Source: DASUAS01 sp963841415 (GTDB lineage Bacteria; Actinomycetota; Acidimicrobiia; IMCC26256; DASPTH01). Taken from it: 64,000 bases of DNA. Numbering within the stretch: position 1 is the stretch's first letter; every line of letters starts with the position of its first letter. Where the stretch lies: assembly GCA_963841415.1 (NCBI GenBank), contig CAWJCN010000003.1:620001-684000 (forward strand), written 5' to 3'. Positions 16,506 to 24,409 of the stretch are shown one piece after another. The notes below the pieces were generated by a model. The model had not been told where the DNA came from. It saw only the letters and a list, made by a program, of their open reading frames with translations, and did no database searches. Both the position numbers and the translations under genes were made by a program.

Positions 16506-17494
16506 CAGAGGTGCTTGGCCAAGAACCGGCGGAGCTCGACACCCATCTCCTCGTCCTCGGGGGCGCCGAAGAAGCCGCCGTGGGGCATCGCTTCCCACAC
16601 GTGCAGCTCGGCGTCGACGCCGGCGTCGCGGAGCTTGCGGTGGAAGCGCACCGTGTTCGAGAGGAAGAGGTCACGCGTCCCCGCTTGCAGGAAGGTGGGC
16701 GGGAAGCCGGTGACGTCGCCGAAGATCGGCGAGAGGTACGGGTCGGTGAGGTCGTGGCCGCCTGCGTACAGCGCGATCGACGCGGTGAGTCGCTCCACGA
16801 GCACGTAGTCGACGCCGGCGTTGGTGTCGAAGGTGTCGCCCGACTCGGTGAGGTCGATCTCGGGGGTGAAGAGCACCAGCGCGGCCGGCATCGGGAGGCC
16901 TTCGTCGCGCGCCCGGAGCAGCATCGCCGCCACCAGGTTGCCGCCGGCCGATCCGCCGCCCACTGCGATCTTCTCGGGTGTCCGCACGTCGAGCAGCGCG
17001 CGGTACACCTCGACGCAGTCGTCGAGCGGCGCGGGATACGGGTGGTCGGGCGGCATGCGGTAGTCGACACCCCAGGTGTGCATCCCGGCACGCGCCGCGA
17101 AGCTCGTGTTCATCAATCGACACGCCTCGCCGCCACCGGCGATCAACGCGCCGCCGTGGATGTCGAGCACGATCGGCGCGTCGTCACCGGCATCGACGCC
17201 CTCGGGCGTCACGACATTGACGTGCACGCCCGCGATCTCTCTTGCCTCGACGGTGGTGGGGATGTCGAGCGCGCCCGACGCGAAACCGGTCACGATCGCC
17301 GCGTCCATCTCCGCGATGCGCGCCTTCCACCCCGCGGCGTCGTCGAGCGGCGGGTACACCGCGGGGTTGGCCAGGCGCTCGGCGACCATCGCCGATCCCG
17401 CTGCCATCACCGCCTGGGCGTGCGGGCTGACGGTCGGCGGGACGCGGATCGTGCGTTCGAGGTGCAGGGTGCCGTCGGGGCTGCTGTCGGTCAT
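16505..17494 (-). CDS. HSL-family alpha/beta hydrolase (esterase)
   Basis: A 329-residue esterase of the hormone-sensitive lipase family. The oxyanion motif is LDIHGGALIAGG near residue 113, the nucleophile elbow VGGGSAGGNLV near 180 (Ser), the Asp in AGTRDLFLS near 275 and the His in EAMPHGGFFG near 305. It should hydrolyse short acyl esters or lactones. It leads a two-gene operon with the phosphatase-like gene. Upstream, TAGCTT lies six bases from the ATG with no ribosome binding site, pointing to a leaderless message. Confidence 0.9.
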   Translation of the reverse strand: MTDSSPDGTLHLERTIRVPPTVSPHAQAVMAAGSAMVAERLANPAVYPPLDDAAGWKARIAEMDAAIVTGFASGALDIPTTVEAREIAGVHVNVVTPEGVDAGDDAPIVLDIHGGALIAGGGEACRLMNTSFAARAGMHTWGVDYRMPPDHPYPAPLDDCVEVYRALLDVRTPEKIAVGGGSAGGNLVAAMLLRARDEGLPMPAALVLFTPEIDLTESGDTFDTNAGVDYVLVERLTASIALYAGGHDLTDPYLSPIFGDVTGFPPTFLQAGTRDLFLSNTVRFHRKLRDAGVDAELHVWEAMPHGGFFGAPEDEEMGVELRRFLAKHL

Positions 17495-17500
17495 GGGGCG

Positions 17501-17506
17501 AAGCTA
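17501..17506 (-). promoter_or_regulatory. -10 box TAGCTT, leaderless promoter
   Basis: TAGCTT on the minus strand lies six bases before the ATG at 17494, with no Shine-Dalgarno in between. Confidence 0.4.
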
Positions 17507-17550
17507 TCTCCGAGTCGTGGCCCCCGCCCGGGGCGCGCCAAGCTCTCGAG

Positions 17551-17880
17551 ATGACCTGGAGCGATCCCGGGAAGGTCGACGAGTACGTCGATCGGATCGG
17601 GCGCCTCGCACCTCGGCTCGCCGGTGAAGCTGCCCTCGTCGAGCTGCTGCCCCCGACGGTCCAACGGGTGCTCGACGTCGGATGTGGCGACGGCCGGCTC
17701 ACCGCGCTCGTCCTGGAATCGAGGCCCGCCGTGGAGGAGGCGATCGCGATCGATTCCTCGCCCGCGATGCTGACCCACGCGCGTGGACGCTTCGACGACG
17801 AACCACGGGTGCACGTGCTGGCGTGGGATCTCGCCGATCCGATCACGTCGCTCGGAGAGTTCGACGTCCGAGGAACCTGA
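17551..17880 (+). pseudogene. Truncated SAM-dependent methyltransferase
   Basis: The first 109 residues of a class I methyltransferase. Motif I is present, RVLDVGCGDGRLTALVLE near residue 47, with the acidic loop AIAIDSSPAML near 71 and LAWDLADPITSLGEFDV near 92. The reading frame then stops at GT-TGA. No other frame in the next 100 bases continues the expected motif IV onward, so more than half the usual length is missing. It is probably a remnant left by a deletion that brought the dodecin gene close. Confidence 0.65.
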
Positions 17881-17976
17881 CGAACCTGGTGACCCTTGAC
17901 CCGAGCACGATCCGGGGCAAGCATCGGTGGGCGCGCGTCGCGCGCATGCGGTAGGCGTCGACCAGAGGAGCGATTC

Positions 17977-18192
17977 ATGGCGGACAGCGTCTACAAGGTG
18001 GTCGAGCTCGTCGGTACGAGCAGCGACTCCTGGGAACGAGCCGCGGCCGCGGCACTCGACCAGGCGTCGAGCACGCTGCGCGACCTTCGGATCGCCGAGG
18101 TCAAGCAGCTCGACGTCGCACTCGACGAGGCGGGAGCGAAGACCTTCCGCGTGAAGCTCAGCGTCTCGTTCAAGTACGAGGGCGGAGGCTGA
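17977..18192 (+). CDS. Dodecin family flavin-binding protein
   Basis: A 71-residue protein with the dodecin pattern: MADSVYKVVELVGTSSDSWE at the N-terminus, the conserved Trp in SDSWERAAAAA that stacks on flavin, LRDLRIAEVKQLDV in the middle and FRVKLSVSFKYE at the end. Dodecins form hollow 12-mers that store or buffer flavin in the cytoplasm. AGAGGAG seven bases before the ATG sets the start; upstream in-frame codons lie in the methyltransferase remnant. Flavin storage suits a region rich in flavin dehydrogenases. Confidence 0.93.
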   Translation: MADSVYKVVELVGTSSDSWERAAAAALDQASSTLRDLRIAEVKQLDVALDEAGAKTFRVKLSVSFKYEGGG

Positions 18193-18217
18193 CCCGTCCT
18201 CGCGCGGACTGGGAGGG

Positions 18218-18234
18218 TCTGACGGCGGGTCAGA
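18218..18234. promoter_or_regulatory. Palindromic operator TCTGAC-GGCGG-GTCAGA
   Basis: A perfect 6-bp inverted repeat with 5-bp spacer, abutting the -10 box TACGCT of the acyl-CoA dehydrogenase operon, so binding would block RNA polymerase. Confidence 0.7.
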
Positions 18235-18240
18235 TACGCT
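18235..18240 (+). promoter_or_regulatory. -10 box TACGCT of acyl-CoA dehydrogenase operon
   Basis: TACGCT lies nine bases before the ATG at 18250 and directly after the operator. There is no ribosome binding site in between. Confidence 0.4.
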
Positions 18241-18249
18241 CCCGGGCCG

Positions 18250-19435
18250 ATGGATCTCCGCGACACCGCCGCAGAGCAGCAGTTCCGCGCCGAACTCCGC
18301 CAGTGGCTCGGCGACGTGCTCCCGAGCCTCGGACCCGAGCCGCACCGCGAGGACTGGCCGGCGCGTCGCGCCTGGGACACCGGCTGGCAGCGCATGCTGT
18401 TCGACGCCGGGTACGCCGGTATCAACTGGCCGAAGGAGTTCGGCGGCCGCGGCGCCACCCCCACCGAGCACCTCATCTTCATCGAGGAGACCGAGCGGGC
18501 CCGGGCGCCGTACGTGGGCATGAACTTCGTCGGTCTGCTCCACGCCGGTCCGACCCTCATCGCCGAGGCGTCCGACGAGCAGAAGACGTTCCACCTGCCC
18601 GGCATCCTCACGGGTGAGCACGTGTGGTGCCAGGGCTTCTCGGAGCCGAACGCGGGCTCCGACCTCGCCGGCCTCCGCACGCGCGGTGCGCGACGGCGAC
18701 GACTACGTCATCAACGGCCAGAAGATCTGGACGAGCTTCGGCCACATGGCCGACTACTGCGAGATGCTCGTGCGCACCGACACCGAGGCACCCAAGCACA
18801 AGGGCATCAGCTGGCTGATCGTGCCGATGGACACGCCGGGCATCGACATCCGTCCGCTGGAGACGATGGAGGGCACGGCCGAGTTCTGCGAGGTGTTCTT
18901 CGACGACGTGCACGTGCCCGCGGCCAACCGGGTCGGCGACGAGAACGACGGCTGGCGCGTCGCCATGGTCACGTTGAGCTTCGAGCGTGGCACCGCGTTC
19001 GTGTCCGACCTGCTCGTGTCGATGGAGCTGGTGCGCGATCTCGCCGAGCTGGCGAAGACCATCACCAGCGATGGTGCGACGCGCTGGGAAGACGCCGGCC
19101 TGCGGCGCGAGATCGGGCGCATCGCGGCGGAATTCGACGCGCTGTTGGCGCTCACCAAGCGCAACATCTCGCAGGCACAGCGCACCGGCCTGGTCGGCGT
19201 CGGGGGCAACGTCTTCAAACTCGCGTGGTCGGACCTGCGCCAACACCTGGGCGACGTCGCCATGCGCCTCCTCGACCGTGCGTCGCTGTCGCTCGACGAC
19301 GTGGCCGGCCTGCCGACCGGCGAGCACGTGCACGGGCGCTTCTACGCGCTGTCGATGACCATCGCCGCGGGCACGACGCAGGTGAACAAGAACATCGTGG
19401 GCGAGCGCGTCCTCGGCCTGCCCAAGGACCGCTGA
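18250..19435 (+). pseudogene. Acyl-CoA dehydrogenase, large subunit type, with one frameshift
   Basis: A complete acyl-CoA dehydrogenase of about 395 residues if one frameshift near 18685 is corrected. The first frame has MDLRDTAAEQQFRAELRQWL and CQGFSEPNAGSDLAGLRTR. The second frame continues AVRDGDDYVINGQKIWTSFG, TMEGTAEFCEVFFDDVHVPA and, at the C-terminus, TIAAGTTQVNKNIVGERVLG. The break is at CGCACGCGCGGTG, where an extra CG would restore the frame, so loss of one dinucleotide is the simplest account. The catalytic YEGT Glu is again absent (AAGT), as in the homologue at 6630. It is paired with the small subunit at 19435 by a TGATG overlap. The gene is inactive unless the frameshift is a sequence error. 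Confidence 0.85.
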
Positions 19436-20400
19436 TGGACTTCGAGCTCACCGACGACCAGGTCGCGCTGCAGGAGGGGGTGCGCGCCGTCCTCGACGGG
19501 CGCTTCTCGCTCGACGAGGTGCGTGCCATCGAAGCCACCGGCCACCTCGACCGCGACCGGTGGCGCGAGCTCGGCGAGACCGGCGTGTTCTCGATCACGC
19601 TGCCCGAAGCCGACGGCGGACTCGAGCTCGGCGTGTCCGAGGCCGCGTTGGTGTTCGAGGAGCTCGGCCGCTCGCTGGTTCCCGGACCACTCGTCGCCAC
19701 GTTCCTCGCCGCGCCCTGGATCGACGGCGCCGCCACCGGCGAGACCATCGTCGGTCGCTTCGAGCCCGGGACACCGGTGTCGGTGGTCGAGCACCCGGCG
19801 GACCTCGACGCGCTCTTCACGCTCGCGCCCGACGGCGTGCGCCGCCTCGACCCTTCGGCCATCTCGACCACCGCCGTGGCCCGACCGGTCGACGCGCTCA
19901 CGCCACTCGCGATCGTCGACGGCGACGTTCCCGCCGGCGAGCTGATCGCCGACGCGGCAGCCGCGGAACGCGCCCGGCTCGTCGGCATCGTCCTCACCAG
20001 CGCGCTCCAGCTCGGCGTCGCGTTGCGCGCCACCGAGCTGGCCACCGCGTACGCGAAGGAGCGCGAGCAGTTCGGGCGGGTCATCGGCTCGTTCCAGGCG
20101 GTCAAGCATCTCTGCGCCGACATGCTGGTGCGCGCCGAGGTGGCGCGGGCCGCGGTGTACGCCGCGGCCGTCGCGCTCGACGGGCGCAGCGACGACGACC
20201 CGACGCGCGCGGCGTCGGTCGCGAAGACCATGGCCGGCGACGCCGCCATCACGAACGGCAAGACCGCCATCCAGGTGCACGGCGGGATCGGATTCACCTG
20301 GGAGGTCGACGCGCAGCGCTTCTGGAAGCGCGCCACCGTGCTCGACACGCATTTCGGTAACAGCGACGAGCACGCCGAGGCCGTCGCCGCGATGCTCTGA
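19435..20400 (+). CDS. Acyl-CoA dehydrogenase, small partner subunit
   Basis: A 321-residue acyl-CoA dehydrogenase homologue with MDFELTDDQVALQEGVRAVL, ITLPEADGGLELGVSEAAL near residue 50, REQFGRVIGSFQAVKH near 205 and IQVHGGIGFTWEVDAQRFW near 275. Its ATG overlaps the stop of the large subunit. A much longer open frame from 18250 to 20400 is an accident of the frameshift and is not the gene product. It is probably the second subunit of a heteromeric dehydrogenase, parallel to 6630-8716. Confidence 0.9.
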   Translation: MDFELTDDQVALQEGVRAVLDGRFSLDEVRAIEATGHLDRDRWRELGETGVFSITLPEADGGLELGVSEAALVFEELGRSLVPGPLVATFLAAPWIDGAATGETIVGRFEPGTPVSVVEHPADLDALFTLAPDGVRRLDPSAISTTAVARPVDALTPLAIVDGDVPAGELIADAAAAERARLVGIVLTSALQLGVALRATELATAYAKEREQFGRVIGSFQAVKHLCADMLVRAEVARAAVYAAAVALDGRSDDDPTRAASVAKTMAGDAAITNGKTAIQVHGGIGFTWEVDAQRFWKRATVLDTHFGNSDEHAEAVAAML

Positions 20401-20404
20401 CGTA

Positions 20405-20468
20405 GGAGACGAAGCGGAGCCGTGTTCGGGGAGCGAGACGGTGGAGCGGAGTCGACCGATCAAGGAGA
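20405..20468 (+). repeat. Dispersed ~60-bp intergenic repeat, copy 3
   Basis: Reads GAGACGAAGCGGAGCCGTGT, then a CGGGGAGCGAGACGG core and GAGCGGAGTCGACCGATCAA followed by GGAGA. Its end is the ribosome binding site of the SDR gene at 20477. Confidence 0.85.
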
Positions 20469-20476
20469 GGGACGAG

Positions 20477-21376
20477 ATGGGGATCTGTGACGGGCGCGTG
20501 GTGATCGTCACGGGCGGAGGCCGGGGATTGGGCCGCGCCCACTCGGTGGCGTTCGCGGCCGAGGGCGCGAAGGTCGTCGTCAACGACCTCGGCGCGTCGC
20601 TCGCCGGCGACGCGACCGACGAGTCACCCGGCCACGAGGTGGTCGCCGAGATCGTCGCCGCCGGCGGCGAAGGCGTCGTCAACGGCGACGACGTCAGCGA
20701 CTGGGACGGCGCCGGCCGCATGGTCCAGCAGGCGGTCGACACCTTCGGCGGCCTCGACACCATCGTGTGCAACGCCGGCATCGTGCGCGACCGCATGCTC
20801 GTGAACATGTCGGTGGAGGAGTGGGACGCGGTGATCCGTGTCCACCTGCGCGGCCTCTTCTGTTCCGTGCGTCACGCCGCGGGGTTCTGGCGCGAGGAGC
20901 AGAAGGCGGGGAACACGCGCGAGGCGCGCATCGTCACCACGTCGTCGGGCGCGGGTCTGCGAGGCTCGATCGCGCAGTCGAACTACGTCGCCGCCAAAGC
21001 CGGCATCGCCGCGTTCACCCTCAACGCCGCCGCCGAGCTCGGCCGGTACGGCGTGCTCGCCAACACCATCGCGCCCTCGGCGCGCAGCCGCATGACCGAA
21101 GACGCGATGCCGGAGATGATGGCGAAGCCCGAGACCGGCTTCGACGCCATGGACCCCGCCAACGTGTCGCCGTTCGTGGTCTGGCTCGGTAGCGGTGAGT
21201 GCGATGTCACCGGGCGGGCGTTCGAGATGGCCGGTGGCGACGTGTGCGTGATGAACGGCTGGAGCCGCGGGCCGTCAGTCGACGAGGGCCGTCGCCTCGC
21301 TGCCTCCGAAGTGGGTTCCGTGTTGCGCCGTCTCGTGGCGGAAGCACCGGAACCGGAAGCAGTCCACGGAACCTGA
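20477..21376 (+). CDS. Short-chain dehydrogenase/reductase
   Basis: A 299-residue SDR, probably an NAD(P)-dependent 3-hydroxyacyl-CoA or steroid-type dehydrogenase. The Rossmann motif is IVTGGGRGLGRAH near residue 10, CNAGIVRDRM near 97, and the catalytic pair YVAAKAG (Tyr/Lys) near 175, with a serine in TTSSGAG. It resembles the SDR part of peroxisomal multifunctional enzymes. AAGGAG at 20462 sets the start at ATG 20477; an upstream in-frame start at 20441 lies inside the repeat and was rejected. The stop codon lies inside the next operator. Confidence 0.92.
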   Translation: MGICDGRVVIVTGGGRGLGRAHSVAFAAEGAKVVVNDLGASLAGDATDESPGHEVVAEIVAAGGEGVVNGDDVSDWDGAGRMVQQAVDTFGGLDTIVCNAGIVRDRMLVNMSVEEWDAVIRVHLRGLFCSVRHAAGFWREEQKAGNTREARIVTTSSGAGLRGSIAQSNYVAAKAGIAAFTLNAAAELGRYGVLANTIAPSARSRMTEDAMPEMMAKPETGFDAMDPANVSPFVVWLGSGECDVTGRAFEMAGGDVCVMNGWSRGPSVDEGRRLAASEVGSVLRRLVAEAPEPEAVHGT

Positions 21377-21388
21377 CAGGTCGTCAGA
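21372..21388. promoter_or_regulatory. Palindromic operator CCTGAC-AGGTC-GTCAGA
   Basis: A 5-bp inverted repeat (one outer mismatch) with the same 5-bp spacer as the other three sites. It overlaps the SDR stop and lies 16 bp before the TAGCGT box of the tetR transcript, over the -35 region; autoregulation by the TetR protein is inferred. Confidence 0.65.
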
Positions 21389-21404
21389 TTCCGCTCAACT
21401 CAGC

Positions 21405-21410
21405 TAGCGT
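21405..21410 (+). promoter_or_regulatory. -10 box TAGCGT, leaderless promoter before tetR
   Basis: TAGCGT followed by seven bases and GTG (21418). The same box and spacing are seen before the starts at 27802, 39099, 39737 and 43838. Confidence 0.5.
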
Positions 21411-21417
21411 CGATGGC

Positions 21418-21489
21418 GTGAGCGTGAACGAGCCGGCCAACCCGATGAGCGGCCCGGCGAGTGGCGAATGCCCGATGGAGACGGCGTGA
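21418..21489 (+). CDS. Possible 23-residue leader peptide upstream of tetR
   Basis: An open frame starting GTG at 21418, seven bases after TAGCGT, encodes a 23-residue peptide beginning VSVNEPANPMSGPASG. Its TGA overlaps the GTG of tetR (GTGA). It could be a leaderless small gene that couples translation into tetR. Alternatively the transcript simply has a short leader. No homology is claimed. Confidence 0.3.
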   Translation: MSVNEPANPMSGPASGECPMETA

Positions 21490-22136
21490 CCGAGCCCGCA
21501 CTCGCCTCTGACGGCCGGGTCATCGGCGCGCGTGCGCACCGCACACGCCGGCGTCTGCTCGACGCCACCGCCAAGCTCCTCGAGGAGCGGGGCGCCCTCG
21601 GTGTCCGCGTCGTCGACATCACGCGGGAGGTCGGCACCTCGCCCGCCACCTTCTACCAGTACTTCCCCGACGTCGAGGAGGCGATCCTCGTCCTCGCCGA
21701 CGAGGCCACCGACGACATCGAGTCGCTGCGTCCTTTCATCGTCGCGCCCTGGAGCGACGGTCGCGGCGACTGCGAGGGCGTGGGGCAGGTGCAGGAGTTC
21801 GTGACCGCGTTCATGGAGTACTGGGATCGCAACCGAGTCATCCTCCGGGTGCGCGACCTGCGCGCGGAGGAGGGCGACGACCGCTTCTGGGCCGCGCGCC
21901 GTCGTGGCTACGCCGCCATCATCCCCGAGCTCACCAGCAAGATCGAAGAGGCCCAGGCGTCAGGCCGCGTGTCGAAGGATCTGAACTCGTACGCGGCGGC
22001 CGCGGCGGCGATGGCGATGCTCGAACGTCTGCTCACCTATCGCTCAGTCTTCCGTCGCCGCGGTGTCACCAAGGAGGCGATGGCGGCGACGCTCGCGGCC
22101 ATCCTGTACGAGACCGTCACCGGTCACCCGAGCTGA
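21486..22136 (+). CDS. TetR family transcriptional regulator
   Basis: A 216-residue TetR repressor. The DNA-binding helix-turn-helix spans about residues 12-55: RTRRRLLDATAKLLEERG, then VRVVDITREVGTSPATFYQY. The C-terminal ligand domain is all helical. GGAGACGGC precedes GTG at 21486; ATG at 21468 in the same frame is the alternative. The TCTGAC-type palindrome just upstream occurs before three other catabolic promoters, so this protein is the best candidate to control them. A CoA-thioester ligand is likely from the context but is not shown. Confidence 0.9.
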   Translation: MTEPALASDGRVIGARAHRTRRRLLDATAKLLEERGALGVRVVDITREVGTSPATFYQYFPDVEEAILVLADEATDDIESLRPFIVAPWSDGRGDCEGVGQVQEFVTAFMEYWDRNRVILRVRDLRAEEGDDRFWAARRRGYAAIIPELTSKIEEAQASGRVSKDLNSYAAAAAAMAMLERLLTYRSVFRRRGVTKEAMAATLAAILYETVTGHPS

Positions 22137-22178
22137 CCGCGCGCGACCACCCGCGACCATCCGCACGAGGAGGACCCC

Positions 22179-23381
22179 ATGGCCCGCGACATCCCCCGCT
22201 TCGTCAGTGTCGACGACCACGTGGTCGAGCCGCCGCACCTGTTCCAACGGTGGTTGCCGAAGAAGTGGGCCGATGACCCGCGCTCGCCCCGTGTCGAGCG
22301 CAGGGGCATCGGCAAGATGGAGTACAAGGGCGGCACCACCTACGAGATCGAGTGGGACGACAGCCAGCCGAAGTCCGACACGTGGTTCTACGAGGAGCTG
22401 GTGGCGCCGCACAAGCGCCACGTCGCGTCGGTCGGGTTTCCGCGCGACGAGATGACGTTGTCGCCGATCACCTACGACGAGATGCGGCCGGGGTGCTACG
22501 ACCCGAAGGCGCGCCTCGACGACATGGACGTCGATCACGTGGAGGCGTCGTTGTGCTTCCCGACGTTCCCGCGCTTCTGCGGCCAGACGTTCGCGGAGGC
22601 GAAGGACAAGGACCTCGCGCGGGCGTGTGTCCGCGCGTACAACGACTGGATGGTGGAGGAGTGGTGCGGTGACTCGGGTGGTCGCCTGATCCCGCTGTGC
22701 ATCGTGCCGCTGTGGGACGTCGAGCTGGCGGCGGCGGAGATCCGCCACAACGCGGCGCGCGGCGTGCACGCGGTGGCGTTCTCGGAGATCCCGGCGAAGC
22801 TGGGCCTGCCCACGTTGCACTCGGGCTACTGGGAGCCGTTCTTCGCCGCGTGCGCCGAGACCGACACGCTCGTCTGCATGCACATCGGCTCGTCGTCGCA
22901 GATGCCGTTCACTTCGGCGGACGCGCCGCCGGCGGTCGCGGCCACGCTGAGCTTCGGCAACGCGATGTCGTCGATGAGCGATTTCCTCTTCTCCGGCGTG
23001 CTCGTGCGCTACCCCAACCTGAAGCTCGCGTACAGCGAGGGCCAGATCGGGTGGATCCCCTACGTGCTCGAACGGGCCGACGACGTGTGGCTCGAGCACC
23101 GCGCGTGGGCCGGCGTGAAGGACATCGTCCCCGAGCCGCCGTCGACCTACTACTACGAGCACATCTTCGGCTGCTTCTTCCGCGATCGGACCGGGCTCGA
23201 GAACCTGCACCGCGTCGGTGTCGACAACGTGACGTTCGAGACCGACTACCCGCACACCGACTCGACGTGGCCGCACACCAAGAAGCTGTTCGAGGAGCAG
23301 GTCGCGCACCTCGACGACGAGACCGTCTACAAGTTGGCGCGGGGCAACGCGATCCGCATGCTGCGACTACCGCTCGCCTGA
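22179..23381 (+). CDS. Amidohydrolase family 2 (ACMSD-like) metalloenzyme
   Basis: A 400-residue paralogue of the amidohydrolases at 4070 and 39859, much closer to the latter. Shared blocks include RFVSVDDHVVEPPHLF at the N-terminus, FPRFCGQTFAEAKDKDLA near residue 128, CMHIGSSSQMPF near 233 and FETDYPHTDSTWPH near 350 with the metal-binding Asp and His. RBS GAGGAGG precedes the ATG. It is followed closely by a cyclase and an F420-type oxidoreductase. It may be a hydrolase or decarboxylase acting on a ring-derived acid. This and the 39859 gene look like a duplication that diverged. Confidence 0.9.
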   Translation: MARDIPRFVSVDDHVVEPPHLFQRWLPKKWADDPRSPRVERRGIGKMEYKGGTTYEIEWDDSQPKSDTWFYEELVAPHKRHVASVGFPRDEMTLSPITYDEMRPGCYDPKARLDDMDVDHVEASLCFPTFPRFCGQTFAEAKDKDLARACVRAYNDWMVEEWCGDSGGRLIPLCIVPLWDVELAAAEIRHNAARGVHAVAFSEIPAKLGLPTLHSGYWEPFFAACAETDTLVCMHIGSSSQMPFTSADAPPAVAATLSFGNAMSSMSDFLFSGVLVRYPNLKLAYSEGQIGWIPYVLERADDVWLEHRAWAGVKDIVPEPPSTYYYEHIFGCFFRDRTGLENLHRVGVDNVTFETDYPHTDSTWPHTKKLFEEQVAHLDDETVYKLARGNAIRMLRLPLA

Positions 23382-23401
23382 CTCACAACCGGGGGAAACG
23401 A

Positions 23402-24325
23402 ATGCCGCTCGACGACGACTTCGTGGAGATCGCCGCCCGCGTCCGCAACTGGGGACGCTGGGGCGACGACGACGAGTTGGGGACGCTCAACCTCATCGAC
23501 GCCGCCGCGGTGCAGCGCGGCGTGGCCTGCGTGCAGACCGGGAAGACGTTCAACCTGTCGATCCCGCTCGACGACAACGGGCCGCAGATCGGGTTCATCC
23601 CTGGGCGCTACAACCCGATCCACAAGGTCTTCCAGGTCAACGAGGTGACCATCGGCGACCCCGACGGCACCCGATTCTCCGACGACCAGATGGACCTCGC
23701 GCTACAGGCGTGCACGCACTGGGACGCGCTGTCGCATTCGAGCTACGGCGGGAACCTCTGGAACGGTCACCCGGCCGACGCGATCACCGAGGCGGGCGCG
23801 GCGAAGTGCGGGATCGGGTTGGTGACGTCGATCGTGACCCGCGGCGTGCTGCTCGACATCGCCCGGCTGCAGGGCGTCGACGTGATCCCCGCCGGCACGC
23901 CGTTCACGGGGGAGATGCTCGACGCGGCGTGCGACGCGGAAGGTGTCGCGGTGGAGCCCGGTGACGTCGTGCTGCTGCGCACCGGCGCGATCTCGTTGTT
24001 CCTCGCCGGCGACCGCGAGGGCTACGCGACGACGAACGCGGGACCGTCACTGCAGAGCGTCGACTGGTTCCACGACCACGACGTCGCTGCCGTCGCCACC
24101 GACAACCCGACCTTCGAGCACGTCGACTTCGAGCAGTCGGTGCCGCTCCCGGTGCACGCGCTCCACCTGGTCGAGATGGGGATGACCCAGGGCCAGAACT
24201 GGAACCTCGACGCGCTGGCCGCCGACTGCGCCGCCGACAGCCGGTACACGTTCCTCCTGTCGGCGACCCCCGAGCCGGTCACCGGCGGCACCGGAGCCCC
24301 CGTCGTCCCCATGGCCGTGAAGTAG
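23402..24325 (+). CDS. Cyclase family metal-dependent hydrolase (kynurenine formamidase-like)
   Basis: A 307-residue protein of the cyclase (PF04199-type) family, which includes bacterial kynurenine formamidases and related amide or lactone hydrolases. The metal-binding segment is ACTHWDALSHSSYGG near residue 107, with GDVVLLRTGAI near 186 and VHALHLVEMGMTQGQNW near 250. GGGGGAAACGA precedes ATG 23402; a long upstream extension through the amidohydrolase gene was rejected. It lies 20 bp after the amidohydrolase, so the two probably act in one pathway. Confidence 0.88.
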   Translation: MPLDDDFVEIAARVRNWGRWGDDDELGTLNLIDAAAVQRGVACVQTGKTFNLSIPLDDNGPQIGFIPGRYNPIHKVFQVNEVTIGDPDGTRFSDDQMDLALQACTHWDALSHSSYGGNLWNGHPADAITEAGAAKCGIGLVTSIVTRGVLLDIARLQGVDVIPAGTPFTGEMLDAACDAEGVAVEPGDVVLLRTGAISLFLAGDREGYATTNAGPSLQSVDWFHDHDVAAVATDNPTFEHVDFEQSVPLPVHALHLVEMGMTQGQNWNLDALAADCAADSRYTFLLSATPEPVTGGTGAPVVPMAVK

Positions 24326-24339
24326 CCCCACCACCCGTT

Positions 24340-24353
24340 GGCGTCCCGACGCC
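24340..24353. other. Short perfect hairpin after cyclase gene
   Basis: GGCGTC-CC-GACGCC forms a 6-bp stem with a 2-base loop between the cyclase and the F420 oxidoreductase genes. There is no T-run; it may be a processing or attenuating structure. Confidence 0.25.
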
Positions 24354-24409
24354 GTGACATGCACGGCACAGGGACGCAAGAACGGGGAGACGGAGAAGGA
24401 GTCCGCGCG

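Noticed and set aside
18250..20400. A 716-residue open frame that looks like a fused acyl-CoA dehydrogenase
   Set aside because: Its middle third is Arg-rich nonsense; it joins two genes only because of the frameshift near 18685.
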